Positions 6,402-12,827 of a DNA stretch of 12,827 nt are shown in pieces. Position numbers and translations under genes: made by a program. How positions within the stretch are numbered: position 1 is the stretch's first letter; the number at the start of each line of letters is the position of its first letter. Source of the stretch: Phoenicibacter congonensis. GTDB lineage: Bacteria; Actinomycetota; Coriobacteriia; Coriobacteriales; Eggerthellaceae. The notes beneath the pieces were generated by a model. That model was not told the DNA's origin, did no database searches, and worked only from the letters and a program-made list of their open reading frames with translations. Location of the stretch: contig JAUMVS010000033.1 of assembly GCA_030530045.1 (NCBI GenBank), forward strand, positions 1-12,827, given 5' to 3'.

Positions 6402-6407
6402 TATAAT
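6402..6407 (+). promoter_or_regulatory. -10 element upstream of pgeF
   Basis: A perfect TATAAT lies 42 bases before the pgeF ATG. The -35 position (about 6379-6384, AACTCA) is poor. AGGC (6384-6387) and GCCT (6399-6402) form only a 4-bp stem, so termination of the antiporter transcript is not obvious here. Confidence 0.45.
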
Positions 6408-6449
6408 GTTGGTCTAATCAAATTTGTAGCCAACTAAATTGAGGTAATA

Positions 6450-7274
6450 ATGTTCGCACTTCCAAAACTTGAAAAGAAAGTTGCAAATGGAATCGTCTAC
6501 TACACCGACGATTCCATTTTTGATGTTACGGGCGTTCGCATCGCGTTTCCAGGGAGACTTGGCGGCGTTAGTGGCGCGGAATTTGAGTCGCTAAACCTTG
6601 GCAGTCATGTCGATGACAAGCTCGAAGACGTCCTTAAAAACAGAGAATTGCTGCTTGAAGCGCTCTGTTCTGCCGATGCAGAAGAAAATATTCCAGCGAT
6701 TTGTAACCCTCGTCAGGTGCATGGCGATGTGGTCCAGGTCGCGACTTCGTCCGATGAATTCGCTGACGGGGAAGAGGCCGACGCTGTCGTTTGTGATTGT
6801 GAGGGAGTGGCTCCGCTGCTTTGCTTTGCCGACTGCTCACCGGTAATTCTTGTAGCGTCTAACGGCGTTTTTGCTGTAGTTCACGCAGGTTGGCGCGGCG
6901 TCGTCAACAAAATTTCTGCCAAGGCATTCACGACGATGGTGGAAAAATTTGGCTGTGACCCAGCAGAAATCAATGCCTATGTCGGCGCACACATTCGTTC
7001 CTGCTGTTTTGAAGTTGGGGACGATGTCGCTAAAATTTTCACTGACACATTTGGGGACGATGTCGTCTCACCAAGCGGCGAAAAATTCCAGGTTTCAATG
7101 GCCAAATCTCTCAAAAAACAGCTGCTTGCAGTTGGTTTGGACGAGAGCCGCTTTTGCGACCTTGAGATTTGCACGATGTGCAACACCGACCAGTTTTACT
7201 CATACCGCGCAACCGACGGCAAATGCGGCCGCCACGGCGCAATTGCTTTTAGAGGTGCAAATAATGCTGACTAA
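6450..7274 (+). CDS. pgeF: Peptidoglycan editing factor / multicopper-like purine phosphorylase (YfiH/PgeF family)
   Basis: Member of the YfiH/DUF152 family, 274 residues, usual length. Characterised members remove wrongly incorporated amino acids from peptidoglycan precursors and have metal-dependent purine nucleoside activities, which is why the family is also labelled laccase-like. The metal-site signature is intact: H91 in NPRQVHGD, C129 in CFADCSPVIL, and H145 in VVHAGWRG. The C-terminal CCFEVGDDV (185-193) and YSYRATDGKCGRHGAIAF (250-267) also fit. The ATG at 6450 has GAGG (6441-6444) upstream. The stop overlaps the start of yggS by 11 bases, so translation of the two is likely coupled. 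Bases 7015-7029 and 7051-7065 are an exact 15-base direct repeat in frame, coding GDDV twice. Confidence 0.93.
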   Translation: MFALPKLEKKVANGIVYYTDDSIFDVTGVRIAFPGRLGGVSGAEFESLNLGSHVDDKLEDVLKNRELLLEALCSADAEENIPAICNPRQVHGDVVQVATSSDEFADGEEADAVVCDCEGVAPLLCFADCSPVILVASNGVFAVVHAGWRGVVNKISAKAFTTMVEKFGCDPAEINAYVGAHIRSCCFEVGDDVAKIFTDTFGDDVVSPSGEKFQVSMAKSLKKQLLAVGLDESRFCDLEICTMCNTDQFYSYRATDGKCGRHGAIAFRGANNAD

Positions 7275-7950
7275 TTTCGCAGAAATCAAAAAAGAAAAAG
7301 ACGAAAAATGCGCGGAACTCGGGCGCAAGCCTGAGGACGTCACGCTAATTGCTGTGTCTAAAACAGTTGGTCTTGATGAGGTTGCCGTCGCGATTTCGCA
7401 GGGTGCGATCGATTTTGGCGAGAATCGTCCAGAAGAACTCTGCCGCAAGGCGCAGGCTTTCCCTGATGCAAATTGGCACTTCATTGGAAACATTCAGTCG
7501 CGCCAAATCAAAAACATTGTTCCGCATGCTGCGCTCATTCATTCGCTTTCGAAGATTGATCACGCGAAAAAAATTGACCGCACAGCAGGCGAAATTGGCA
7601 AGGTTCAAAAGGTCTTGATCGAAGTAAACGTCTCGGGAGAGGAATCTAAGTCGGGCGTTTCCAAAGAGGAACTGCCTGCATTTCTTGAAGAGATGAAAGA
7701 ACTTTCAAACGTAGAAGTTTGCGGTCTCATGACGATGGCTCCAATTGAAGATGAAGCACATGCCGACCTGCCTTCCGCCGACGAGGTGTTCAAACGCGCT
7801 CACGACCTGCTCGAGGCAACGAAAAGCCACGCAGGAGAAAACTTCCGCGAGCTTTCCGCAGGAATGACAAACGACTGGCCCGACGGAATCAAAAACGGCT
7901 CTACATTCATTAGAGTAGGCAGGGCTATTTTTGACCCGAAACTCTTCTAG
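7264..7950 (+). CDS. yggS: Pyridoxal phosphate homeostasis protein YggS/PLPBP
   Basis: PLP-binding protein of the alanine-racemase-fold family, 228 residues, about the normal length. It is thought to buffer pyridoxal phosphate and has no established enzyme reaction. The PLP lysine is K33 in LIAVSKTV. Other family marks are the FGENRPEEL stretch, WHFIGNIQSRQIK, VNVSGEESKSG, GLMTMAP and the C-terminal LSAGMTNDW and FIRVGRAIF. The start is ATG 7264, with AGAGG (7251-7255) 8 bases upstream, giving MLTNFAEIKK. The same frame is open further upstream inside pgeF, but that part has no family similarity and is not used. The gene overlaps pgeF by 11 bases. It belongs to the conserved block pgeF-yggS-sepF-yggT. 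Confidence 0.95.
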   Translation: MLTNFAEIKKEKDEKCAELGRKPEDVTLIAVSKTVGLDEVAVAISQGAIDFGENRPEELCRKAQAFPDANWHFIGNIQSRQIKNIVPHAALIHSLSKIDHAKKIDRTAGEIGKVQKVLIEVNVSGEESKSGVSKEELPAFLEEMKELSNVEVCGLMTMAPIEDEAHADLPSADEVFKRAHDLLEATKSHAGENFRELSAGMTNDWPDGIKNGSTFIRVGRAIFDPKLF

Positions 7951-7962
7951 CGCGGGCGTTCA

Positions 7963-7971
7963 TGCTAGAAT
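7963..7971 (+). promoter_or_regulatory. Extended -10 promoter upstream of sepF
   Basis: TGCTAGAAT is an extended -10 element 42 bases before the sepF start. It matches the pyrG element (TGCTACAAT) at all but one base. It would let sepF be expressed apart from pgeF-yggS. CGAGG (8001-8005) is the ribosome site. Confidence 0.4.
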
Positions 7972-8013
7972 TTTTATAAACTTTTCTGACTATCTGTAAG
8001 CGAGGCAAAATCA

Positions 8014-8685
8014 ATGGCGTTGAGAGATTTTTACGAGAATGCTAAATCCAAATTATCGGGAAAACAGCAGGAAGACGTCGATTTTGAAGATGAAGAAGAC
8101 TACGAAGACGATTATGCGGAAGACGATTATTACGACGCCAGAAACGAAAGCGTAACGCCAGTTTCTCGTCGTGTGACGCCCTACGAGCAAGACTCAATGC
8201 GTCCAGCGCATTCAGCATCGCATCGCTCATCGGGGCTCGACTCGCTGTTTTCGTCGACAGTTCCAACTAACGACGAGGCTTCACAAATGACTCAACCAAT
8301 GACACCAATTCATGCGGAAGGCTCAGGCGCTGCTGCGTCTCGTTATTCCTATGCTGCAACTTCGACTTCTGATGCGCTGACAGGCGATGGATATTCTTTC
8401 CGTCCAGAAGCTGCTCGTTCTCGACAAGTTGCAGTCATCAAGCCTGACAACTACGAAGAGGCTGAAGTCGTCACCAAGTCGCTCAAGAAGAAAGACGTCG
8501 TGGTCATCGACCTTCGCGGCGTTGAAAAAAGCTTAGCCACGCGCTTCCTCGACTTTTCGTTCGGCGCAACTTCTGCGCTTGACGGCAAAGTCGATGTTAT
8601 CGAAAGAGACATTTATTCAATCACGGTTGCCGAACCAATCAGAGAGTCAGAGCTCGAACGAATTAGAAGGGACGGCTTGATTTAA
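8014..8685 (+). CDS. sepF: Cell division protein SepF
   Basis: Membrane anchor and organiser of FtsZ rings. The 223 residues fit the longer actinobacterial forms. The first helix MALRDFYENAKSKL is the expected amphipathic membrane-binding segment. It is followed by a highly acidic, tyrosine-containing stretch (20-45, mostly D, E and Y) and a long Ser/Thr/Ala-rich linker to about 135. The conserved SepF domain covers 137-209: RQVAVIKPDNYEEAEVV, a DVVVIDLRGV strand, and TRFLDFSFGATSALDGKV with the DFxxG region that contacts FtsZ in Bacillus. The C-terminal tail ERIRRDGLI completes it. The ATG has CGAGG 8 bases upstream. The gene lies 63 bases after yggS and 3 bases before yggT. FtsZ is not encoded in the window. 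Confidence 0.94.
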   Translation: MALRDFYENAKSKLSGKQQEDVDFEDEEDYEDDYAEDDYYDARNESVTPVSRRVTPYEQDSMRPAHSASHRSSGLDSLFSSTVPTNDEASQMTQPMTPIHAEGSGAAASRYSYAATSTSDALTGDGYSFRPEAARSRQVAVIKPDNYEEAEVVTKSLKKKDVVVIDLRGVEKSLATRFLDFSFGATSALDGKVDVIERDIYSITVAEPIRESELERIRRDGLI

Positions 8686-8688
8686 CTC

Positions 8689-8940
8689 ATGCTCACATTT
8701 CTTTTATCAAGGATTGTTGAACTCTACATACTTGTAATTTTCATTTACGTGCTCATGAGCTGGATTCCGCAGATGAGCGGCTGGGTTTATGACCTCTACG
8801 TCATTTTGGGCAAGGTCTGCGACCCCTACCTCAACATTTTCAAGAAGGTGATTCCAACGGCTGGCGCAATCGATTTTTCGCCGATGGTCGCGGTTCTTGT
8901 TCTCATTATTTTAGAGCGGCTAATTTACGTTATTCTTTAA
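8689..8940 (+). CDS. yggT: YggT family membrane protein
   Basis: Small integral membrane protein of 83 residues with two hydrophobic segments (about 3-25 and 65-83). Between them is the short conserved loop SWIPQMSGWVYDLYVILGKVCDPYLNIFKKVIP, here broken for reading into SWIPQMSG and CDPYLNIFKKVIP. The CDPYL...F.K.IP pattern is the YggT signature. Its role is unclear. In other bacteria it lies next to sepF and has been tied to division and osmotic tolerance. The start is 3 bases after the sepF stop and lacks a good ribosome site at normal distance (AGAAGG is 18 bases away), so it probably depends on re-initiation by ribosomes finishing sepF. Confidence 0.9.
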   Translation: MLTFLLSRIVELYILVIFIYVLMSWIPQMSGWVYDLYVILGKVCDPYLNIFKKVIPTAGAIDFSPMVAVLVLIILERLIYVIL

Positions 8941-8961
8941 ATTAGCAATTGGAAATTTTTG

Positions 8962-8978
8962 TTTGCGCATTGCGCAAA
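8962..8978. terminator. Near-perfect palindrome after yggT; possible terminator or protein site
   Basis: TTTGCGCA, one T, then TGCGCAAA: 8-base arms that are fully complementary. As RNA it makes a 7-bp stem with a 3-base loop, followed by the T-rich TTGATTGTTT, which suits a weak terminator of the pgeF-to-yggT cluster. As DNA it is also a good dimeric-protein site. The two readings cannot be separated here. Confidence 0.4.
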
Positions 8979-9041
8979 TTGATTGTTTAAGCGGGCGTTT
9001 CTTCTCTTTAAATGCAGCACACAAGCTCGCTGCGATTTAGT

Positions 9042-9067
9042 TTTTATGAGGCTTTATTTGCATAAAA
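9042..9067. repeat. Inverted repeat in the dnaE leader
   Basis: TTTTATG and CATAAAA are perfect 7-base arms separated by 12 bases. They sit about 80 bases before the dnaE start. The AT-rich arms and spacing resemble an operator more than a terminator, but no regulator is suggested by the sequence. Confidence 0.4.
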
Positions 9068-9148
9068 CCGGCTGTCTTCATGAAAGCTATTTGTTGTTTA
9101 TTTTGACTTTTATTTTTGGCAAATTGAACTGTCACTTTGGAGGGAGAA

Positions 9149-12100
9149 ATGGCGTTTGTTCATCTTCATAACCACTCTGAATATTCATTACACGACGGAA
9201 TTACGCATGTAAAAGACATGGTAAAACGCGCTGCCGACTTAGGCATGCCTGCGATTGCGCTCACTGACCACGGTGTCATGGGTGGATGCATTGAGCTTTG
9301 CGATGCTTGCGCTGCGGTTGAGAAATCGACTGGCAAAAAAGTGAAGCCAATTTATGGCTGCGAAGTTTACATGGTGGCAGAAGACGAGGTCAAGCGCTCG
9401 CGTTCGCAAAAGCGCTACCACTTGATTTTGCTCGCGAAAACGACCGAGGGATACCACAATCTCATGAAGCTCGTTAGTGAGTCGCACGTCGATAACTTCT
9501 ACATGAAACCGCTGTGCACGCAGGAAATGCTGCGCCGCTATTCGAAGGGTTTAATTTGTTCTTCTGCCTGCATGGCGGGCATTATTCCGCATTGTCTCGA
9601 CAATGGTGATTTTCCAGGAGCTTGCGAATGGGCAAGAAAACTTGCTAGCTATTTTGAGCCTGGAGATTTCTACATTGAACTGCAAGATGCTGGTTACACA
9701 ACAAACAACGGGCGCACACAGCGCTGGCTAAACGAGCAGCTTTGTGCTGTGGCTCGCGAGTGCGGCTTCAAGACGATTGCCACGAACGACTTTCACTTCC
9801 TTCTGCGCGAAGATGCGCGTGCGCAGGACATCATTCGTTGCATCGGCCAAAACAGGCAAGTTAGCGACACTAACCGCATGATTTATTCGCACGAGTCCTA
9901 CATGAAAACTGAGGAAGAAATGCGCGAGGCGCTGGCTGGTTTTGAGGAAGCGTGCGATAACACGATTGAGGTTGCCGAGAAGTGCAACGTCGAAATCGCA
10001 CGTGACAGCATTCTGCCAATTTTCCCTGTGCCTGAAGGCTACGACACGGTGAGCTATTTCCGCCACCAAATCGAGGTGGGCTTGGTGCGTCGCTACGGCG
10101 AGAATGTGCCGCAAGAGGTCATGGACCGCTACGAATATGAAGCGGGCATCATTATTCAGCAGGGCTTCCCTGCCTACTTTTTGATTGTTCAGGAATACAT
10201 CACGTGGGCGCGTGACCACGGAATTGTGGTTGGTCCTGGCCGTGGTAGTGCGGCGGGCTCGCTCGTTTCCTACGCGATGGGAATTACCGACCTTGACCCG
10301 CTTGAGAACGGTCTTCTGTTCGAACGTTTCTTGAGCCCAGAACGTGTGGAGATGCCTGATATCGACGTCGACTTTGACGATGAGCGACGCGGCGAGGTCA
10401 TCGAGCACATCAAGGATTTCTACGGCGAAGATCACGTTTCAGGCGTTATTACCTACGGCAGAATTGCGGCGAAAAACGCGGTTCGCGACGCGGCTCGCGT
10501 TCTTGGTTACCCCTATGCAACAGGCGACCAAATCTCAAAACTCATTGACGACAGGGCATCTTGTCTTGAAGAAGCTGTGGAATCAAGCTCTGAACTGCAG
10601 GAACTTTACAAAACCGACCAATCGGTAAAAGAAACGATTGACGCTGCTAAATCCATCGAGGGACTCATTCGAAACGAAGGCGTTCACGCGTGTGCGACCA
10701 TTATTTGCCGTGACCCAATGAGTGACCACGTGCCGATGAAGCGCGACACGAAAAAGGGTGCAATCATCACGCAGTATGACGGCCATTACACCCCTGAGCT
10801 AGGCCTTCTGAAGATGGACTTCTTGGGCCTGCGCACCCTGGGCGTTTTGTCTCGTGCTTGCAACAGCATCTACAACCGCTACGGCGTACACATTGCCCCA
10901 GAGGAAATTCCGATTAATGACGAAGCAGCGTTTGAATTTTTGAGAACTGGCAACATGGATGGACTTTTCCAGGTAGAAAGCGCCCTTTACGTCAGCCTTT
11001 TCCACCGCTTCCCGCCACGCACCTTCGCAAACATCGTCGCGTCCATCGCGCTAAACCGTCCAGGCCCACTTGAGTCGGGCATGGTTGACGACTACGTTAA
11101 CGTCGCGTGCGGCAAAGTTCCGGCGCATTACTACGACGAGCGTCTGCGCCCAATTCTCGAAGAGACCTACGGCACAATCGTTTACCAGGAACAAATCATG
11201 CAGATTTCCATGCGCATGAGCGGCTTTTCCGCAGGTAAAGCTGATAAATTGCGTAAGGCGATGGGCAAGAAAAACATCGACGTAATGAAGGAGCTGCAAA
11301 ACGACTGGAACGAGGGCGCGGTTGAAAATGGCTTCTCGCTCGAGATTGCAAAGCAAATTTGGAACGACGCCGAGAAGTTCGCTAAGTATGCGTTTAATAA
11401 ATCGCACAGTGCGGCCTACGCTGTTCTTGTTATGAGAACTGCCTACCTGAAGGTGCATTATCCTTTCGATTACATGGCCGCTGTTTTGTCGAGCTACATG
11501 GGCAAAACCGACGACCTGATTAAATATGTTTCATCGTGCAACCACAGCGGAATTCCTGTCATGCCGCCTGACATCAACTCTTCAAATGTTGAGTTTACCG
11601 CGGTAGAAGGCGGCGTTCGCTTCGGTCTCATGGGTGTAAAAGGTGTCGGAAAAGCTGTGGCCGACGCAATCATTGCCGAGCGCAAAGTCAACGGCCCCTA
11701 CACTTCGCTGCACGACCTGCTTCGCCGTGTTGACGCTGGGCTTTGGAACAAAAAGTCAATCGAGGCGCTCATCAAAGGTGGTGCGTTCGACTCTACCGGC
11801 TACACTCGCAAACAGCTAAACGAGCTCATTTACAACACGACTTTGCTCGACGACGAGTCGAAAGCTCAGCGCAAGAAAGCCTCTGGTCAAACCTCAATTT
11901 TCGAGACAGAAGTTCTCGAGGACGACGAGAGCGTGGCAATTCCTGAGCCTGACGGCATTGAATGGCCTGACAAAATTCGCAACAGCTTTGAAAAAGAAGT
12001 CATGGGAATGTATGTTTCGAATCATCCTTTGGTAAAGCACGAGGAAGAGATCTCGAAAATCACGCCGTACACCATGGCAGGTTTGAATGAGCGCTCGAAA

Positions 12101-12622
12101 GAAATTAAGAAGGGCGTTTTTGTTGGCATGGTGCAGGAACTCTCAATTCGCACCTATCGTTCAAAGCGCGACAACAAGGAAAAGCGCATGGCGAACTTTT
12201 CGCTCGAGGACACGACTGGCAGCGTAGCCTGCGTTTGCTTCAGTGTGGACGATTATCATGACGCCCTGCATGAGGACGCAATTGTAAAAATTGTCGGCAA
12301 ATTTGACAAAGGTGATCGCGGTGACCAGATTATGGCTAACGAGATTTCCGAGATTGAATTCCAGGAAAACGAAGAGCCGCAAATTGGGAAGAAGCCCGAG
12401 CCGATGGTTTCGATTTCGCTCACCGAGCGTGAATTTACGCGCACGACCTGTGATTCGCTCATTCGCATCATCAAGGACTTCCCAGGAGTTGATCGCTTCA
12501 AGATTCTTGTCAGCACAAACTCCGGCAAAAAGCTTGAAACCTACCTCCCAGTCCTCATCAACGCATCCGATGTCAGCTTGCGTTACAAGCTTAATGAGCT
12601 GTTCGGCCGCGAGGTAGCTTAA
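9149..12622 (+). CDS. dnaE: DNA polymerase III subunit alpha (DnaE1 type)
   Basis: Replicative polymerase catalytic subunit, 1157 residues. The ATG at 9149 is chosen over an in-frame TTG at 9137 because the TTG overlaps the GGAGGG ribosome site (9139-9144) and the family begins FVHLHxHSEYS. The N-terminal PHP domain (about 3-220) retains all expected metal ligands: H7, H9, D16, H41, E72, H91, C141, D214 and H216. In the palm the catalytic aspartates are D404 and D406 (PDIDVDF) and D557 (KMDFLGLRTL). GRGSAAGSLVSYA (369-381) and YAFNKSHSAAYA are typical. A helix-hairpin-helix follows (GVKGVGK, 829-835), then QTSIF (914-918), a likely sliding-clamp binding motif, and an OB fold (GVFVGMVQEL onward). 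It is complete and convergent with truA, 23 bases apart. No proofreading subunit is encoded nearby. Confidence 0.97.
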   Translation: MAFVHLHNHSEYSLHDGITHVKDMVKRAADLGMPAIALTDHGVMGGCIELCDACAAVEKSTGKKVKPIYGCEVYMVAEDEVKRSRSQKRYHLILLAKTTEGYHNLMKLVSESHVDNFYMKPLCTQEMLRRYSKGLICSSACMAGIIPHCLDNGDFPGACEWARKLASYFEPGDFYIELQDAGYTTNNGRTQRWLNEQLCAVARECGFKTIATNDFHFLLREDARAQDIIRCIGQNRQVSDTNRMIYSHESYMKTEEEMREALAGFEEACDNTIEVAEKCNVEIARDSILPIFPVPEGYDTVSYFRHQIEVGLVRRYGENVPQEVMDRYEYEAGIIIQQGFPAYFLIVQEYITWARDHGIVVGPGRGSAAGSLVSYAMGITDLDPLENGLLFERFLSPERVEMPDIDVDFDDERRGEVIEHIKDFYGEDHVSGVITYGRIAAKNAVRDAARVLGYPYATGDQISKLIDDRASCLEEAVESSSELQELYKTDQSVKETIDAAKSIEGLIRNEGVHACATIICRDPMSDHVPMKRDTKKGAIITQYDGHYTPELGLLKMDFLGLRTLGVLSRACNSIYNRYGVHIAPEEIPINDEAAFEFLRTGNMDGLFQVESALYVSLFHRFPPRTFANIVASIALNRPGPLESGMVDDYVNVACGKVPAHYYDERLRPILEETYGTIVYQEQIMQISMRMSGFSAGKADKLRKAMGKKNIDVMKELQNDWNEGAVENGFSLEIAKQIWNDAEKFAKYAFNKSHSAAYAVLVMRTAYLKVHYPFDYMAAVLSSYMGKTDDLIKYVSSCNHSGIPVMPPDINSSNVEFTAVEGGVRFGLMGVKGVGKAVADAIIAERKVNGPYTSLHDLLRRVDAGLWNKKSIEALIKGGAFDSTGYTRKQLNELIYNTTLLDDESKAQRKKASGQTSIFETEVLEDDESVAIPEPDGIEWPDKIRNSFEKEVMGMYVSNHPLVKHEEEISKITPYTMAGLNERSKEIKKGVFVGMVQELSIRTYRSKRDNKEKRMANFSLEDTTGSVACVCFSVDDYHDALHEDAIVKIVGKFDKGDRGDQIMANEISEIEFQENEEPQIGKKPEPMVSISLTEREFTRTTCDSLIRIIKDFPGVDRFKILVSTNSGKKLETYLPVLINASDVSLRYKLNELFGREVA

Positions 12623-12645
12623 AAAAGTGACGGAGATAAATTGAA

Positions 12646-12827
12646 TTAGTAGCGGACGTCCCAGAAAATTAGGCCTTGAGCTGGAGCGTTTTCGCCAGCG
12701 GCGCGGCGATCTTTTGCTTCAAGAACTTCGCCGACCCAGGATGGTTCGCGCTTTCCACGCCCAACGTTCACTAGTGTTCCGACGATTGTGCGAACCATCG
12801 AATGAAGAAAAGCGTTGCCGACAACTT
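12646..12827 (-). CDS. truA: tRNA pseudouridine synthase A, C-terminal part (cut by window end)
   Basis: The minus strand encodes the last 59 residues of TruA, which makes pseudouridine at positions 38-40 of tRNA anticodon stems. Family marks are VVGNAFLHSMVRTIVGTLVNVG, here split as VVGNAFLHSMVR and TIVGTLVNVG, then LEAKDRRAAGENAPAQGL and the final FWDVRY. The reading frame ends with TAA at 12646-12648. The catalytic aspartate and start lie outside the window. The gene converges on dnaE. The 23-base gap has only an A-run (12621-12626) and no hairpin. Confidence 0.93.
   Translation of the reverse strand, partial: VVGNAFLHSMVRTIVGTLVNVGRGKREPSWVGEVLEAKDRRAAGENAPAQGLIFWDVRY

Larger units (their letters stand above)
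8941..9148 (+). other. 208-base leader region of dnaE
   Basis: No gene is supported; a short frame here runs into dnaE and has no ribosome site. Besides the palindrome at 8962-8978 it holds GCAGC/GCTGC (9014-9018 and 9029-9033) and TTTTATG/CATAAAA (9042-9048 and 9061-9067). TTGACT at 9103-9108 resembles a -35 box, but no -10 box is present at proper spacing, so the dnaE promoter is not identified. Confidence 0.45.

Noticed and set aside
6949..7263. Upstream extension of the yggS frame inside pgeF
   Set aside because: The extra residues have no similarity to YggS. The ATG at 7264 has a good ribosome site and gives the normal length.
8983..9171. Small open frame in the dnaE leader
   Set aside because: It overlaps the dnaE start in another frame, has no ribosome site, and looks like chance.
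9728..10435. Minus-strand open frame of 235 codons inside dnaE
   Set aside because: It lies opposite the PHP and palm regions of a complete dnaE, with no start signal or family resemblance.
12623..12645. Bidirectional terminator between dnaE and truA
   Set aside because: Only an A-run is present; no stem of useful length can be drawn in the 23 bases.

Overview
The window looks like ordinary chromosome from a bacterium of mid-range GC, most likely an actinomycete-phylum organism of the class Coriobacteriia. That assignment is an inference. It rests on the gene sets: pyrG next to a Xer recombinase with an NAD kinase close by, the pgeF-yggS-sepF-yggT block of the division cluster, and a DnaE1-type polymerase with an intact PHP domain. 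A Firmicute cannot be excluded from the sequence alone. There is no phage, plasmid, CRISPR, toxin-antitoxin or defence gene, and I see no clear new biological system. The unexplained material lies between genes.

Left part (1-3283). A short non-coding edge (1-114) is followed by nikR on the minus strand, a nickel-responsive repressor with a histidine-rich tail. It is divergent from pyrG (CTP synthase). A Xer-type tyrosine recombinase with a TTG start follows pyrG at a gap of 39 bases, probably in one transcript.

Middle (3284-4678). An NAD kinase gene sits on the minus strand, convergent with the recombinase gene. It is bracketed by related motifs of the form GCACAAYGGGGAC. One inverted copy lies beyond its 3' end and two direct copies lie beyond its 5' end. 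The two direct copies belong to an exact 24-base repeat. The 439-base gap between the NAD kinase gene and the next gene contains several stem-loops and an extended -10 promoter. It is the least explained part of the window.

Right part (4679-12827). A NhaC-family antiporter gene is followed by a tight block: pgeF, yggS, sepF and yggT. This is the tail half of the actinobacterial/Firmicute division cluster, here without ftsZ upstream or divIVA downstream. A 208-base leader with three inverted repeats precedes dnaE, the replicative DNA polymerase III alpha subunit. The window ends in the 3' part of truA, convergent with dnaE.

Functionally the window mixes nucleotide and cofactor supply (PyrG, NAD kinase), chromosome replication and dimer resolution (DnaE, Xer), cell division and envelope upkeep (SepF, YggT, PgeF), PLP homeostasis (YggS), ion transport (NhaC family) and tRNA modification (TruA).
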